A stretch of DNA of 64,000 nucleotides from Ahaetulla prasina (GCF_028640845.1 NC_080540.1:233520794-233584793), one strand, 5' to 3'; positions 44,383 through 56,216 are shown, numbered from the stretch's first letter. Numbers and translations: made by a program. Notes: generated from the letters alone by a model not told the origin.

Positions 44383-46190
44383 GGAGACGACTTCCGGTGT
44401 CCAGGGGCAACGGTCGTCTGGAGGCTTCTCCTGCCCCCAGTGCCCGAATCCGGCCGCCGCCGAGGCCCCCAGGGGCCAGGTGTTCCGAAAAGGACACCTG
44501 CCGCACGGACGGCTCGCCAGGGGTCTCCCAGCCGACATACAGGACTGGGGGGACCGATGCTGGCGCGTCCTAGGCTCGGCGGGGTTTGGAGGCCACGGGC
44601 CACGGCCATTACTTTGGTCGCCTGGGCGCTGTGCCCGTGACACCGGGCTTTGGATTTATAACTGCAGCAGCCTGGTGGTGAACAGGAGCGGAGAAGAATT
44701 GAGGAATGGAGAAGGGAAGGGATATCGGTGGCAGTGGAGTGCTCCGAGTGCGGGGTTTTCTCCCCTGCGGCTGGAAGGAGCACGAGTCATTCTGGAGAGA
44801 GGAGAACTTAAAATAAGAAGATTACGGTTTTGTGGAGCTCTGGAGAAGAGGTGATGGAGAAATTTAGGAGGAGGGTTTGAGGCCCTCCTCTGGGGAACAG
44901 TGGTGGCGTCCAGCTTCCGCCTTCACTATGAGAATCTTGATGACATCACTTCCCTTGACTTCCTGGTTGACTAACTGTACTCTGGACTCGTTGCTCCTGT
45001 GAGTGCCCCTGGTGGATCCGGAGGAAATTACAAGGATACTGTGCTTGCCTGAGGATTTTGAATTTTTTTTTTCAAATGGCAAAGGTCAGAGACCAACTGC
45101 TGGAGAGATGGAGAATTCTGGAAAAGTTATCCAATATGGACAAGAAACTGGATGATTTGCAAAGAGGCCAAACGGAAATAAGAGCAGAAATTGTGACTAT
45201 CCAAAAGGATTTAAAGGATACTCAACAAGTCTCAGCAGAAAACAAGCAGAAAGTGGAAGGTCTGGAGGGTGAGATGCGGGCAGTGCAGAAAGAGAGGAGA
45301 CGACAGGCAATGCTGTGCTTGGACTACAGATGGATAAAATGTCTTATTTCCTTAGGTTTCAAAATTTGGAAGAAGTGGACCAAGAAGATTTGAGAGATGT
45401 TGTGACTAAATTGTTGGGAGAATTTCTTGGGAGAGGTGTTGATTTCATGAATTGGGATCTGGATCGAGTTTATAGAGTTAATTCACAATATGCACGCACG
45501 CATGCAGTTCCCAGAGAGGTTCATGTCAAATTTGTGAGAAGAGAGACGAGAGATGAAATTCTTAGAAAACATAGGAGTGGGGCACTGACTTACAGGGGCA
45601 GGGAGATAGCCATTCTGAGGCAGATTCCCAGACAGGTACGTGAAATGAGAAAGAAATATTTCTTTTTGTCAAGCAAATTGTACCAGAAGGGAGTAGGCTT
45701 CAGATGGCTGATGCCAGAGGGATTGATGATTTTCCGGGAGGGCATTACGAAAAAAATTAGTACAATTGCGGAGGCTACGGCCTACGTGGAGGAACACAAA
45801 GCCCTCCTGGAATCAGATGACCCAGGAATTGAAGAAGGGGAGGTTATAGACCATGGGGCGGTGGCGGCTGCCGCTGTTGCGGCCCTGGAGTTGGGTCAGG
45901 CTGAACCCAGAGTTCTGAGATCCAAAACTAGGAAGTGATAAAGATATTTGGTATTGTGTTGGTTTTCCTTATTCTCTTTTGTATGATATTCTGTTTATTC
46001 TTGACCCTTCTTTATTGTGTATGTAAGATTTGTAAACTTAGCCACTTCGTGTCACCTGCTTGCCATATGGCTGTTGTATGTGTTAAAAAATTTGAGCAAA
46101 ATTCTTATCTTGGATAAGAAAAATGAAAATTTACCATACCTGATATGTATTTGTATAAACCTTTTTTGACCAATAAAAACTTTTTGAACA
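44383..46190 (+). mobile_element. L1-type retroelement with ORF1 only (HAL1-like)
   Basis: A 1,808-bp insert with a perfect 19-bp TSD CAAAACTAGGTACGCACGC at 44364-44382 and 46191-46209. It holds a GC-rich 5' UTR (44383-44650), then leader sequence, an L1-type ORF1 (45076-45938) and a 250-bp 3' UTR with the polyadenylation-like signal CCAATAAAAAC (46171). There is no trace of ORF2 (endonuclease/RT). Removing insert and one TSD copy rejoins the LINE-B sequence. The arrangement matches mammalian HAL1 elements; mobilisation would need a full L1 in trans. Confidence 0.85.
45076..45938 (+). pseudogene. L1-type ORF1 protein, one frameshift
   Basis: ATG at 45076 gives MAKVRDQLLERW, followed by a heptad-rich coiled coil (about residues 15-85: LSNMDKKLDDLQ, EIVTIQKDLKDT, KVEGLEGEMRAVQKE) for trimerisation. 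A +1/-2 type shift near 45310-45330 then leads into the second frame: LDLQM-like linker, YFLRFQNLEEVDQEDLRDVVTKLLGEFL (RRM start), VHVKFVRRETRDEILRKH, and the C-terminal domain RQVREMRKKYFFLSSKLYQKGVGFRW to the TGATAA stops at 45937-45942. An acidic, alanine-rich tail (EEGEVIDHGAVAAAAVAA) is unusual. In L1 this RNA-binding chaperone packages the transcript. Only one disabling change is visible, suggesting a fairly young insertion. Confidence 0.88.
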
Positions 46191-46209
46191 CAAAACTAGG
46201 TACGCACGC

Positions 46210-49165
46210 CCCTTACTTCTTCTACACCAAACACTGCAGATCTTAAATGCAAATTGATAAATGCAAGGAGCATTGTAAACAAATTACCAGAATTTATCCT
46301 CTTGTTAAACAATGGTACATATGATATTATATTTGTTTGCGAAACATGGCTGAACTCATCACTCCCTGACTCCATTATTTCAAACAAAGAGTATCATGTT
46401 TTTCTGTCAGATCGTGAAACCCGCAGAGGAGGTGGAGTGGCTATCTTTTACAAAAAGTCACTGAATCTAAAAAATATTCAAGTTGCACATAAACTTTCTC
46501 TTCCTGAGACTATTGTATGCGACCTGTCCCTTAACATCACACTTTGATTCTTACTATGCTACACAGCCCCTGACTATGACATCGCTCATGCAAACATGTT
46601 AACCACACAGCTAACATGGGCTACCTCTTGCCCATATTCAGTGGTGGGATTCAAATAATTTAACGACCGGTTTTCTGCCCTAATAATTTTTCCCAACAAC
46701 TAGTGTGCCAAACTGCTCAGAAAGTTAACAACTGGTTCTCCCGAAGTGGTGCGAACTGGCTAAATCCCACCACTGCCCATATCCTCTCATTTTCCTGGGT
46801 GACCTTAATCTACCTTCTATTAACTGGATAACAAATGAATGTACAACTGAACCCAACCATACTACCCTATACAATGCTGTTACAAACCTAGTTTTTGAAC
46901 AACTAGTAACTAACAATACAAGACTCAACAACTGCCTTGACCTCATCTTTTGCAACAACACAAACTCAATTTATGGACTACAAATAAAAGAACCCTTTTC
47001 CAACAGTGACCACAGCATGATAGACTTTTGTCTCAATATACGCCCTTACATAAATCATCATAATAATGGTATTCCAAACTACAATTTCAAAAAAGCCAAC
47101 TATGACCTTATAAACAACGACCTCTCATCTCTTGACTGGCAAAATCTGTTCTCAACCTGTATCACTGCAGAAGACCACTATAGAGTTTTCCTACTTGAAG
47201 TCAATAGAGTCATTAATCTTTACATACCACAAACCACCACCAAAATCAGAAAAAACAAATTACCCATATCAATAAAAAAGCTTCAATCAAAAAAAAAATC
47301 CCTGTGGAGAAAAAACAAAAAGGGCTATGTAGCAAATTTCAAAAACTACTACAGAAATATATGCAACCAAATAAAAACTGAATGCACCAATTACCACACC
47401 AAGCAAGAAGAAGACCTTCTGCGCACAAATTCCAATTGTGCTTTTTATAATTTTGTGAACAACAAACTTAAAGACTTGAGATCTATCTCACCACTAAAAG
47501 ATTCTAACGGCAAAGAATATAATGATGAAACAGTTAAAGCAAACCTCTTCAATACATTCTTTGGCACAGTCTTTGTTAACAGTAATGGCTTATACCCGAC
47601 ATCCCTCAATCGTACCAACAATGAGTACAACGACCTAACACATATAGATTTCACAGAAGATAATGTTGAAAAAGATCTTCGCAAACTGAAACCATCCCTA
47701 TCTATTGGACCTGATGGACTATGTGCATACTTCTTAAAAAAGCTTTCCACTGTTATAGCAGAACCCCTAAGCATAATCTTTGAAAAAGCTTTCACGACCA
47801 GTTCCCTTCCCAAACTTCGGTCACTTGCACGGTCAATCCTGTCTTCAAAAAAAGGAGACCCCAGCCTAGTTGAAAATTACAGACCTATCTCTCTATGCTG
47901 TGTCACCTGCAAAGTAATGGAATCTATCATCAACCAATCCATTACCCTCCACCTAGAAACAAACAACCTACTCTCTAATAAACAATTTGGTTTCAGAAAA
48001 AAATTATCATGTAATTTACAACTTCTTCACTGCAAAAACATATGGACTACAAATCTTGATCAGGGCAAAGCAATAGATGCAATCTACATAGACTTCTGTA
48101 AAGCTTTTGACTCAGTAGTACATGACAAACTTCTCCTAAAACTAAAATCCTACGGCATCTCAGGACCCCTCCACAATTGGATAACAGCTTTCCTATCAAA
48201 GAGACAACAAGTGGTCAAAATTGGCAATGCTCTATCAAATCCTGTTCCTGTCAAAAGAGGCGTTCCCCAAGGCAGCGTTCTTGGACCAACACTCTTCATA
48301 TTATACATTAATGATCTCTGTGACCATATTACAAGTAATTGTGTTCTCTTTGCTGACGATGTCAAACTATTTAACACCACCAACAATACAGCTACCCTTC
48401 AAAAAGACCTTGACTTTGTATCTGAATGGTCTAAAACTTGGCAACTCCAAATCTCAACCAGCAAATGCTCAGTATTACATATTAGAAAAAAGAACCTAAA
48501 CACTAAGTACAAGTTTGATGGACATTACCTTAAAATTACCCCCACCCTGTTAAACCTTGGAGTTTTCATATCAAATGATCTAAGTGCCAAAGCCCTCTGC
48601 AACTACATCGCAAAAAAGGTCTTAAGAGTTGTAAACCTAATCTTACGTAGCTTCTTCTCCAAAAACACTACACTCCTAACCAGAGCATATAAAACATTTG
48701 CTAAACCAATTCTTGAATACAGCTCAACTGTTTGGAACCCATATCACATTTCTGACATCAATACAATTGAATGTATCCAGAAATATTTTACAAGAAGAGT
48801 TCTCCACTCCTCTGAATACAACAAAATACCTCATGCCACCAGACTTGAAATCCTGGGTTTAGAAAATTTAGAACTATGCCACCCTCGACATGACCTGAGT
48901 TTAACTCATAGAATCATCTATTACAGTGTCCTTCCTGTTGAAGACTACTTCAGCTTCAATTGCAACACTACACGAGCACACAATAGATTTAAGCTTAACG
49001 TTAACCGCTCCAATCTTGGGGATTTGGGGAAAATATGACTTCAGTAACAGAGTTGTTAATGCTTGGAACACACTACCTGACTTTGTGGTCTCTTCCCCAA
49101 ATCCCCAAAGCTTCAACCAAAAACTGTTTACTATTGACCTCACCCCATTCCTAAGAGGTCTGTAA
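46210..49165 (+). pseudogene. LINE-B ORF2: endonuclease and reverse transcriptase
   Basis: Endonuclease: LKCKLINARSIVNKLPEF (46239), CETWLNSSLPDS (46339), RRGGGVAIFYKK (46423), a break at 46547, a 137-bp MITE plus TSD at 46639-46783, then GDLNLPSINW (46800) and FSNSDHSMIDF (47000) with the catalytic SDH. From 47017 the frame is open for 673 codons: YRPISLCCVTCKVMESI, motif A IYIDFCKAFDSVVHDKLL (about residue 356), motif B GVPQGSVLGPTLF (413), motif C FADDVKLF (444), and the thumb/C-terminus LNLGVFISNDL, AKPILEYSSTVW. A shift near 49030 precedes the true C-terminus LTPFLRGL at 49165. RT catalytic aspartates are intact. Confidence 0.9.
46639..46775. mobile_element. Short hAT-type element inside LINE-B endonuclease region
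   Basis: 137 bp; ends CAGTGGTGGGATTCAAAT and TAAATCCCACCACTG. 8-bp TSD CCCATATT (46631-46638) and CCCATATC (46776-46783), 7/8. Termini resemble family 3, without its GT-rich interior. It explains the loss of frame between the two endonuclease parts. Confidence 0.92.
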
Positions 49166-49323
49166 GGGCGTGCATAAGAGCACAAGCGTGCCTACTGTTC
49201 CTGTCCTATTTTTTCCTTTTGTTATAGCCAATTAATATAGTTATTACATACTCATACTTATATATATGCTTATATATTGTATAGTTATTTCATGCTTATG
49301 CTTATATATACTGTGTGACAAAA

Positions 49324-49382
<59 letters not shown>

Positions 49383-49390
49383 AAAGAAAT

Positions 49391-50941
49391 GAGCCAGCCT
49401 CTCTATTGAGGTGAGCTGGAGATAAATTTTCCATGTTCCAAAGCTATCCACCTTAAGTTTGATGGGAAGACAGGAGAGGGTCTTCTTCAGGTTTTATTGA
49501 ATTGTCTCCCTGCTGGCATTCTGTCATTTTTTGAAAGCACTTGTGTTTTATTGTCCCTTTACATCAGCCAGTATTTGTCTTTTTCTGACTGGGTCGCTGA
49601 GCTTAAATGTTAGCATTTTGCACCTCTGCTGTGGCTTTTTTAGAAAATTATTTCTGTTTGGTGCAATTTATGATTGCATTTTTTTCTTCCCCTTAACCAC
49701 CTTGCATGGTTGGCTTCTGAATTGGGAAGTGTAATGGAAATGAACTTGCAAATTGATCAAATAAGTAATGATAATAGTTCTGAAAATTTATACCTTGTTA
49801 GTGATTATAAATGCTTTTGTTGATGGCTCAGATCAGCCAAGAAAGAAATATTTATGTCCACTGCCATCATTCCCAGAAAGTCAATGACATATTTATCTTC
49901 TATTAGATAGAGAAAAACATCTCCCATCTTTCCTTGATTCAGAATATAATGACTTGAAGGACTTTGACACATTATGTTGGAAAACTTATTGGCTCATGAA
50001 GTGGCTTTTCATGTCACAGCTATTTATAACAACTTCCTAGCACCCACTGAATCGTTACATTCAGACTCCAAGAACTCCTGACTACGTTGGGCAGAGAATG
50101 CTGAGATTTGTAGTCTTAGCACATCAAAAAGATGCCAGTTTCAGAAAGACGATTTTATGACACTGAAAAACTCTTAGATTTGTTTAAAAATAAGAACACA
50201 TTAGACATCTAGAAAACCCCAGTTCGGATGACAAAAATAAAAAGTAAGTGACAAATCGTACATCTATGAACACATATTTCACACTCTCTGTTTTTACTTT
50301 TGGAGATTTTAAGTGAATATTAAGAAAACTCCCAAAAATGTGATTTTAAATTACATTTGAAAAACTCTGATCTTCCTTAGTTGCTTGCTCCCAATTTTTC
50401 ATACTAAACACATACAGAAGAATTCAGTCTATTCAAAGGAGTATTTTCAATTTACATGACACAATGAAGTTTCAACTGTGCCTTGCTTTAAAACTTAAAT
50501 GTTTTGATCACACATATTTGGCTCCTGCTGAAATGGTTTGATCTTGCTGCTTAGAACAAAACTCTCTATGTCGTTACAATGTATTAATTCTAATTCTTTT
50601 CTTTTAACCAGTACAGGGTGAGCTTCTCTAGTTTTTTTCTTTATTTTTAACCCAGTCCCATGTTTACTTATTTAGTGTATGGCATACAGTGTTGGGGAAA
50701 TCTACACACACACATAATGTAGTCCTGACTGCCTAGAATGCTAGTTCATTCTGTTCAATGGTTATGCAACTATCTTTGATGCCACAGGGGAAAAACTAGC
50801 TTTACACCAATTAACTAGCGGCACTTGGTTGCTGGCTCTTCCAGGTTCCTTCCTTCCATGGGTCTCACCTTGCCTTGTATCATGATATCCAGCCATCTCC
50901 AGTGCTGGCTTCCACTCTCTGCACAAACAAATGCAGATAGT
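49391..50941. other. Non-repetitive DNA, no gene seen
   Basis: AT-rich; no convincing exon. 'gagatttgtagtcttagcac' near 50103 may be a worn DNA-element end. Confidence 0.5.
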
Positions 50942-51105
50942 TTTTCCCCACTGAAATGGTACCATTTATCTATTCACAATATTGCATGGTTTTGAACTGC
51001 TGAGTGGGCAGGAGCTAGGGATCAAGCAATGGGACCTCAGTCCATCTCACAGAGCCGGGCTCAAACTGCCGGAGTGCAAACCATTTCTGGCCAGCAGTTC
51101 CAGCA
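50942..51105 (-). mobile_element. Sauria-type SINE fragment
   Basis: 'CACTGAAATGGTACCATTT' 'ATCTATTC', 'TTTTGAACTGCTGAGTGGGC' AGGAGCT and 'GGGCTCAAACTGCCGGAG' match the Sauria SINE read in reverse; the 3' part is lost. Confidence 0.72.
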
Positions 51106-53429
51106 TCATTAAGCCTCTGCATCACCACATCCCCTCCAGCTCAGGAAAATACAATGATAATTCCTTTACAGTACTTAGTTATTGGGATATGTGGGAGCTG
51201 GGGTAAAACCCTTCTAATTCAAGTTACAACAAATACAACCAAACAGTAAAATGGTGAATTGGTTAAAAACAGTAAAGTGCCTAGCACTTTAGGTACTCAA
51301 GAAGAATAGCAATTAAAAGAAGGATTTCTTGGAGGTTTCAAACAGAGGTGATCCTCTGCATTTTGGGTATAGGTTATAATCACTGTATTACAGAAACACT
51401 AACATAACAGTATCTACAGCAGAGTATATGGAGCCAAACCTGTAGAAATGCAAGAAAGGAAAAACAATTGTGTACATGAGAATATGTATTTTAATGCTTT
51501 CATTTTGCCGGCTAAAGTTTTTGCAAAAAAAAAATATGTATACCCAGTAAAACCCCTCAGAAGAAAATGATAGACAATGGCTTTCCTTGCTCAAAAAGAT
51601 TGGATGATACAGCATCAGGGGAATTGGAGTCCACAACATTTGGAAGTCCAGACTGAACATCCCAAACTGAACAGTGTTTTCTTAAGGCAGCATCAGCACA
51701 GGATAAATTGTATGTGGGCAAGAACATAGAAGTCTATTTAGGACATTAAGCGAAGGAAAATAGGACTCTCACTGGTTCTTCTCATAGACTCTGAAGTGTG
51801 AATTAGGTCACTTCCTTTTAAAAACTGGTCTAAACAATTCTTTTCCAACATTCCTAGCACCGTTTCCATTATCAACAGCGGCACTGCTATTTCTGGATAA
51901 ATTGCTCGGAATTGGAAGGCTGGCATTCTGCAGCTGTCTTCATATCCACTTTCTGGTAAATCTGTCAAAAATGAAGAAGCTTTTGGCAACAGCTACATAA
52001 AGAGGGAGAAGAGAAGGACTGGAGGGGTGATTGGTATATGAGGCTGATGGGGTAAAATTGGTGCTTAACACCCTGGAGGGTGCAATAATTGGCAGAAGTA
52101 GTCAATATGACATGGGTAACAAGCCCCAGAATGGATTAGAAATACTTGTCATTCACATGAAGACACAGAAGTTACAAACAGAAAGCGATCCATTTTCTCA
52201 TTCTCATTGACCGTTTTAATGACACAAAAATTAAGATCCTTTTCGAATAAGTATCAGGCATATTTAATATTGGTGTATATAAGCAGCTAGAAAATTAATA
52301 CAACTTGGGTGGAAAACAAGGATGCTCTGGGCTGTTCCAATGCATGAAAAATATAATTTGAGTGAGCAAGACATGAAAGAAAATAAACTTTTAGGAAATA
52401 AAGGTAAAAAATATTTTTCTTCCTTTGGATTTACCTACCTTGACAAAATAATCCATAGCATTCATTTTCAGAAAGCTTCATTTGTTCTTAACTTTATGTT
52501 CTACACCTTTATAGATAATTGTCTCTTCATTGTGTACATTCTAGTCATTATTTCCCCCCGTAGAATTTTATTTTAAAATGAAATTTAGAAGACAGGGAAC
52601 TTTAAAATAGGGTGTAATTGGAAATACGGGATGATCACTGTGAAAACGAAGGACCTTGCTAGTTGTAATTTTGAATATATCATAAATCTGCTTATAGGGT
52701 AACTGTGGTAAATTAATTAGCAGACAATCTTCATATTGACAACTTGACCAAAGCTGTTTGTGTAACATTCAGCTTTTCATCTCTGAATTCCAATTTTAGA
52801 ATAAACGATGTGTTTCTTAGTCTCTTTTTCTCTCACACCCCCCAACATACTAGTGAGTAAAGAGTAAAATTGGCATTAGTTTTTCCTAAGTTTTGTAAAA
52901 GAAGTTTTTATCTGTCTATTTTGTTGTGGCCTCATTTCACGAATAATGAAGTGATCCTTTCTAGTGTTTGCGACGGCGGGTAGAAATGTCACAATAAGCA
53001 TGCACTCTAAAAGCAACGTAGAAGAAAAAATGGGACTGAATTCTGTCTCATTTCCCCTTCCTATAGCACTTCAGAGCAAGAGACAGCTGGACTCTTTCTT
53101 TTTCCACTTATTAACTCTGAATCCTTGCAATAATTAGACAAAGTAAAATGAATATTAACTTATGCTTAACTGCCTTTCCAGCACGTTACTCTGTTTTGAC
53201 CTTGCGCTGCTGAACCGGTTTTTTTTTTAAAGTTATGGATTTAAATAATCCTTTGCTGTAAAACACCCTCTACCCCTTCAGCTACTTAACCGCAAGCCTG
53301 ACTGCCCTAAATCCTTTTCTTATACGTTGTAGCTTTTTACACAAGCCCACTCTTTAAGTAGACATAATCCTTTCTCTGAAGAAAACATGAAAGACCTTGA
53401 ACAAATCAAGATTTCTCCATGGAGAATTC
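51106..53429. other. Non-repetitive DNA, no gene seen
   Basis: 2.3 kb without a recognised repeat family or exon. Open frames are under 95 codons and show no domain. Confidence 0.5.
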
Positions 53430-53760
53430 AGCTAATCCTGTGCTTAGCTCCTAACAAGGAAATCCATCTCTCCACCAAGCAGTCCATTACTAAGGCTAGG
53501 GCCTGCCTGGAATAACAAGCAAATTATTGTGCTTTAATTGCAGCATGGCTGTGTCACATTGAGGCAGGAATGTGACTAGGCCTCCCCAGGAGTGACAGGT
53601 CACGCCTTTTCATTACTGTTAGGGTTTTTTTTATGATTTAAAAGCAAGCTAAATTAACTATTAATAGGGACTGCAGACATGCTTATGATTAGATGACATA
53701 GCCAAGCTGTAGCTCTGCTTGGTTAATTGCCAATTGATGAGATTCAACGGCTCCTTTTGT
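53430..53760. promoter_or_regulatory. Candidate conserved non-coding (enhancer-like) stretch
   Basis: Non-repetitive with regularly spaced homeodomain-type cores: CAAATTATTGTGCTTTAATTG (53520), CTAAATTAACTATTAATAGG (53649), TTGGTTAATTGCCAATTGATG (53719), plus GTGACAGGTCACG (53592), a nuclear-receptor/TALE-like palindromic motif. No open frame. Confidence 0.35.
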
Positions 53761-54111
53761 TTTTTTTTAACATCGCCTTCTGGAAATGTCTTCAGTTTGG
53801 TGAGGGGGCTGCAGATTTTGGGGTGAGGAGATGAAACCTACTTGATTCGTAATCCTAAAGAGAAGAAGGATGGTGCAATGGGATCTCTGAATGTGAGGTA
53901 AAAGGTACCTCCAACATGTCTGAGTCTGATTTTCAGTATCACCAGATTTGCAAAGTACAGTAGAACCTCTGGTCACAAACACTTCTGACCACAACCAAAT
54001 CAGGTTCCAACCAAAAAATTCACATTCCCACCCCCTCAGCTGATTTCCCCTTCCGCGCCATTTTTTTTTGTAAGCGCCAAATTTCCAAAATTAGGTTCGG
54101 GTCACGACCAA

Positions 54112-54298
54112 ATAGATAGAATATAATTCTTTATTGGCCAAGTGTGATTGGACACACAAGGAATTTGTCTTTGGTGTATATGCTCTCAGTGTACATAAGG
54201 AGAATAAAATACATTCATCAAGAATAAAAAGATACAACACTTAATGATAGTCAAGGTTACTAATAAGCTATCAAATTGTACTAGGAAACAAAAACAAT
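54112..54298 (-). mobile_element. CR1-like LINE 3' end, copy 1
   Basis: Starts 'ATAGATAGAATATAATTC' then 'TTTATTGGCCAAGTGTGATT' and 'GGAATTTGTCTTTGGTG'. It is cut at 54298, where copy 2 begins. 3' UTR only. Confidence 0.88.
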
Positions 54299-54920
54299 AT
54301 AGAATAGAATAGAATTTTTTTTTATCAGCCAAGTGTGATTGGACACACAAGGAATTTGTCTTGGTGCATATGCTCTCAGTGTACATAAAAGAAAAGATAC
54401 GTTCATTAAGGTACAACATTTACAACACAAATGATGGACAATATATCAATATAAATCATAAGGATTGCCAGCAACAAAGTTACAGTCATACAGTCATAAG
54501 TGGAAAGAGATTGGTGATGGGAACTATGAGAAGATTAATAGTAGTGCAGATTTAGTAAATAGTTTGACAGTGTTGAGGGAATTATTTGTTTAGCAGAGTG
54601 ATGGCCTTATTTAAAAGATACAAGTAACATGGTTATAGTAATAAGTGGGAAGAGATAGATACTAGTAAGGAAGAGAAGAATAATAGTAATACAGTTTTAG
54701 TAAACTGTTTGACAGTGTTGTGGGAATTAGTTCTTAAGCAGAGTGATGGTGTTTGGGAAAAAACTGTCCTTGTGTCTAGTTGTTTTGGTGTGCAGTGCCC
54801 TATAGTGTCTTTTTGAGGGTAAAAGTTGAAACAATTTATGTCCAGGATTCGAAGGGTCTGTAGATATTTTCACAGCCCTCTTTTTGACTCGTGCAGTGTA
54901 CAGATCCTCAAATTCAATCC
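54299..54920 (-). mobile_element. CR1-like LINE 3' end, copy 2
   Basis: Reversed tail 'AGAATAGAATAGAATTTTTT', 3' UTR, then ORF2 C-terminal codons (minus-frame DLYTARVKKRAVKIST, HKLFQLLPSK) ending at 54920. Same orientation as copy 1 and directly adjacent. Confidence 0.88.
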
Positions 54921-55281
54921 TCAAATCAGTTTGTGACCAAAGTTATGGAACAAATTATGATGGTGACCAGAGGTTCTACTATAGTCTGTTCTTGGGCAAG
55001 GAGAAAGAAAACCCAGTATATGCTTTATTCTGAGAATTCATAACAGACATCTCTGTGGCATCAATCAATATTTCAAGACCTACCCATCATCTCTAATGCT
55101 ACTTCTAAACAGGCAACTTTAGAAAAATAAAATGTCAGGTATTGTTAATCTAGCCGTGACATTTAAACTGTGGAACTTTAGCAATGTGTGTCTGGTATTT
55201 TCAGTCAGCATCTTTTCTCTTATTCTGAAGGACAAATGTTTCATCATCTTTGTTAGTTTTAGGGATATAGAAAATCCTTTA

Positions 55282-55655
55282 CGGGTAGTCCTCAAGTTAC
55301 AATGGTTTGCTTAATGACCATTTGTAGTTACAATGGTACTGAAAAAAAGTATTGACTATTGACTATTTTTCACGTTTATGACCATTGCAGCAATCCCCAA
55401 GGCCATGTGATCAAAATTCAGACTCTTGGCAACTGACTCATCTTTATGACAGTTGCAGTAGTCCCAGGGTCATGTGATCCTCTTTTGTGACCTTCTGACA
55501 AGCAAAATCAACGGGGGAGCCATATTCATTCAACCACCGTGTTTCTAGTGTAACAGCTGCAGGGATTCACTTAACAATGGTGGCCAGAAAAGGTTATAAA
55601 ATGGGGCAAAGATCACTTAACTCACAGCCACCCCTTGGCAATGGGTGGTAGAAGT
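55282..55655. mobile_element. TA-flanked MITE T1, right end lost
   Basis: Left end 'CGGGTAGTCCTCAAGTTAC' after TA. Family text continues to 'AAAATGGGGCAAAGATCACTT', then degrades and is cut by the LINE-B fragment at 55656. Confidence 0.75.
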
Positions 55656-56087
55656 CGTATAACTCATAGAATCATCTATTGCAATGTCCTTCCTGTTGAA
55701 AACTACTTCAGCTTCAATCGCAACAATACAAGAGCAAACAATAGATTTAAACTTAATGTTAACCACTTCAAACTTGATTGTAGAAAATATGATTTCTGTA
55801 ACAGAGTCATTAATACTTGGAATACACTACCTGACTCTGTGGTCTCTTCTCAAAATCCCAAAATCTTTAACCAAAAACTATCCACTATTGACCTCACCCC
55901 ATTCCTAAGAGGTCTGTAAGGGGCGTGCATAAGAGCACAAAAGTGCCTACCGTTCCTGTCCTATTGTTTCTTTTCATTATATCCAATTAATATAGTTATT
56001 ACATACTTATGCTTATATATTATATAGCTATTTCATTTCATGTTAATGCCTATATATACTGATATGACAAAATAAAAAAAAAAGTGG
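55656..56087 (+). mobile_element. LINE-B 3' end fragment
   Basis: Frame: THRIIYCNVLPVENYFSFN, then VINTWNTLPDSVVSSQNP and FNQKLSTIDLTPFLRGL (stop at 55919). The 3' UTR is 'GGGGCGTGCATAAGAGCAC' and the tail GACAAAATAAAAAAAAAAG. The C-terminal 85 codons are uninterrupted, so this is a useful reference for the frameshift near 49030. Confidence 0.9.
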
Positions 56088-56216
56088 TGATGAGGTTTTA
56101 TTGGGGTTTGTATTGAGGGTTTTACTTCTGTAAGCTGCCTGCAGTCACCATGAGCGTGTGGAGGGGCCATACAATTTTTTCTTAAAAAAATAATAATAAA
56201 ATAACATATTTCTTTT
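56088..56216 (+). mobile_element. Possible LINE/SINE 3' tail fragment
   Basis: 'TTTTACTTCTGTAAGCTGCC' 'TGCAGTCACCATGAG' ... 'GGCCATACAATTTTTT' plus an A-rich end resembles 'gtaagccgcc...atataaa' type tails. Family uncertain. Confidence 0.45.

Larger units (their letters stand above)
42747..49383 (+). mobile_element. Near full-length CR1-group LINE ('LINE-B') with two insertions
   Basis: 5' UTR with an AAATCTCCAAA tandem (42877-42916), ORF1 (42988), a minisatellite spacer, ORF2 (46210-49165), the 3' UTR 'GGGCGTGCATAAGAGCAC' and the tail GACAAAATAAATAAATAAA with (AAAT)n to 49383. A possible 7-bp TSD AAGAAAT lies at 42740-42746 and 49384-49390, made weaker by the A-rich tail. Without the insertions at 44383-46209 and 46639-46783 the element would be about 4.7 kb, a usual size for the CR1 group. 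It is related to the 3' fragments at 8915, 33778 and 55656. Confidence 0.85.
53958..54981. mobile_element. TA-flanked inverted-repeat element (pogo/Tigger-like ends) with nested LINE tails
   Basis: TIRs CAGTAGAACCTCTGGTCAC (left) and GTGACCAGAGGTTCTACTA (right), with TA at 53956-53957 and 54982-54983. Its own sequence is about 153 bp on the left (to 54111) and about 60 bp on the right (from 54921); the rest is CR1-like LINE. No transposase ORF. Confidence 0.82.

Noticed and set aside
44169..44854. Open frames of 124-204 codons on both strands
   Set aside because: They span the minisatellite and the junction into the L1-type 5' leader, so no single gene can cover both.
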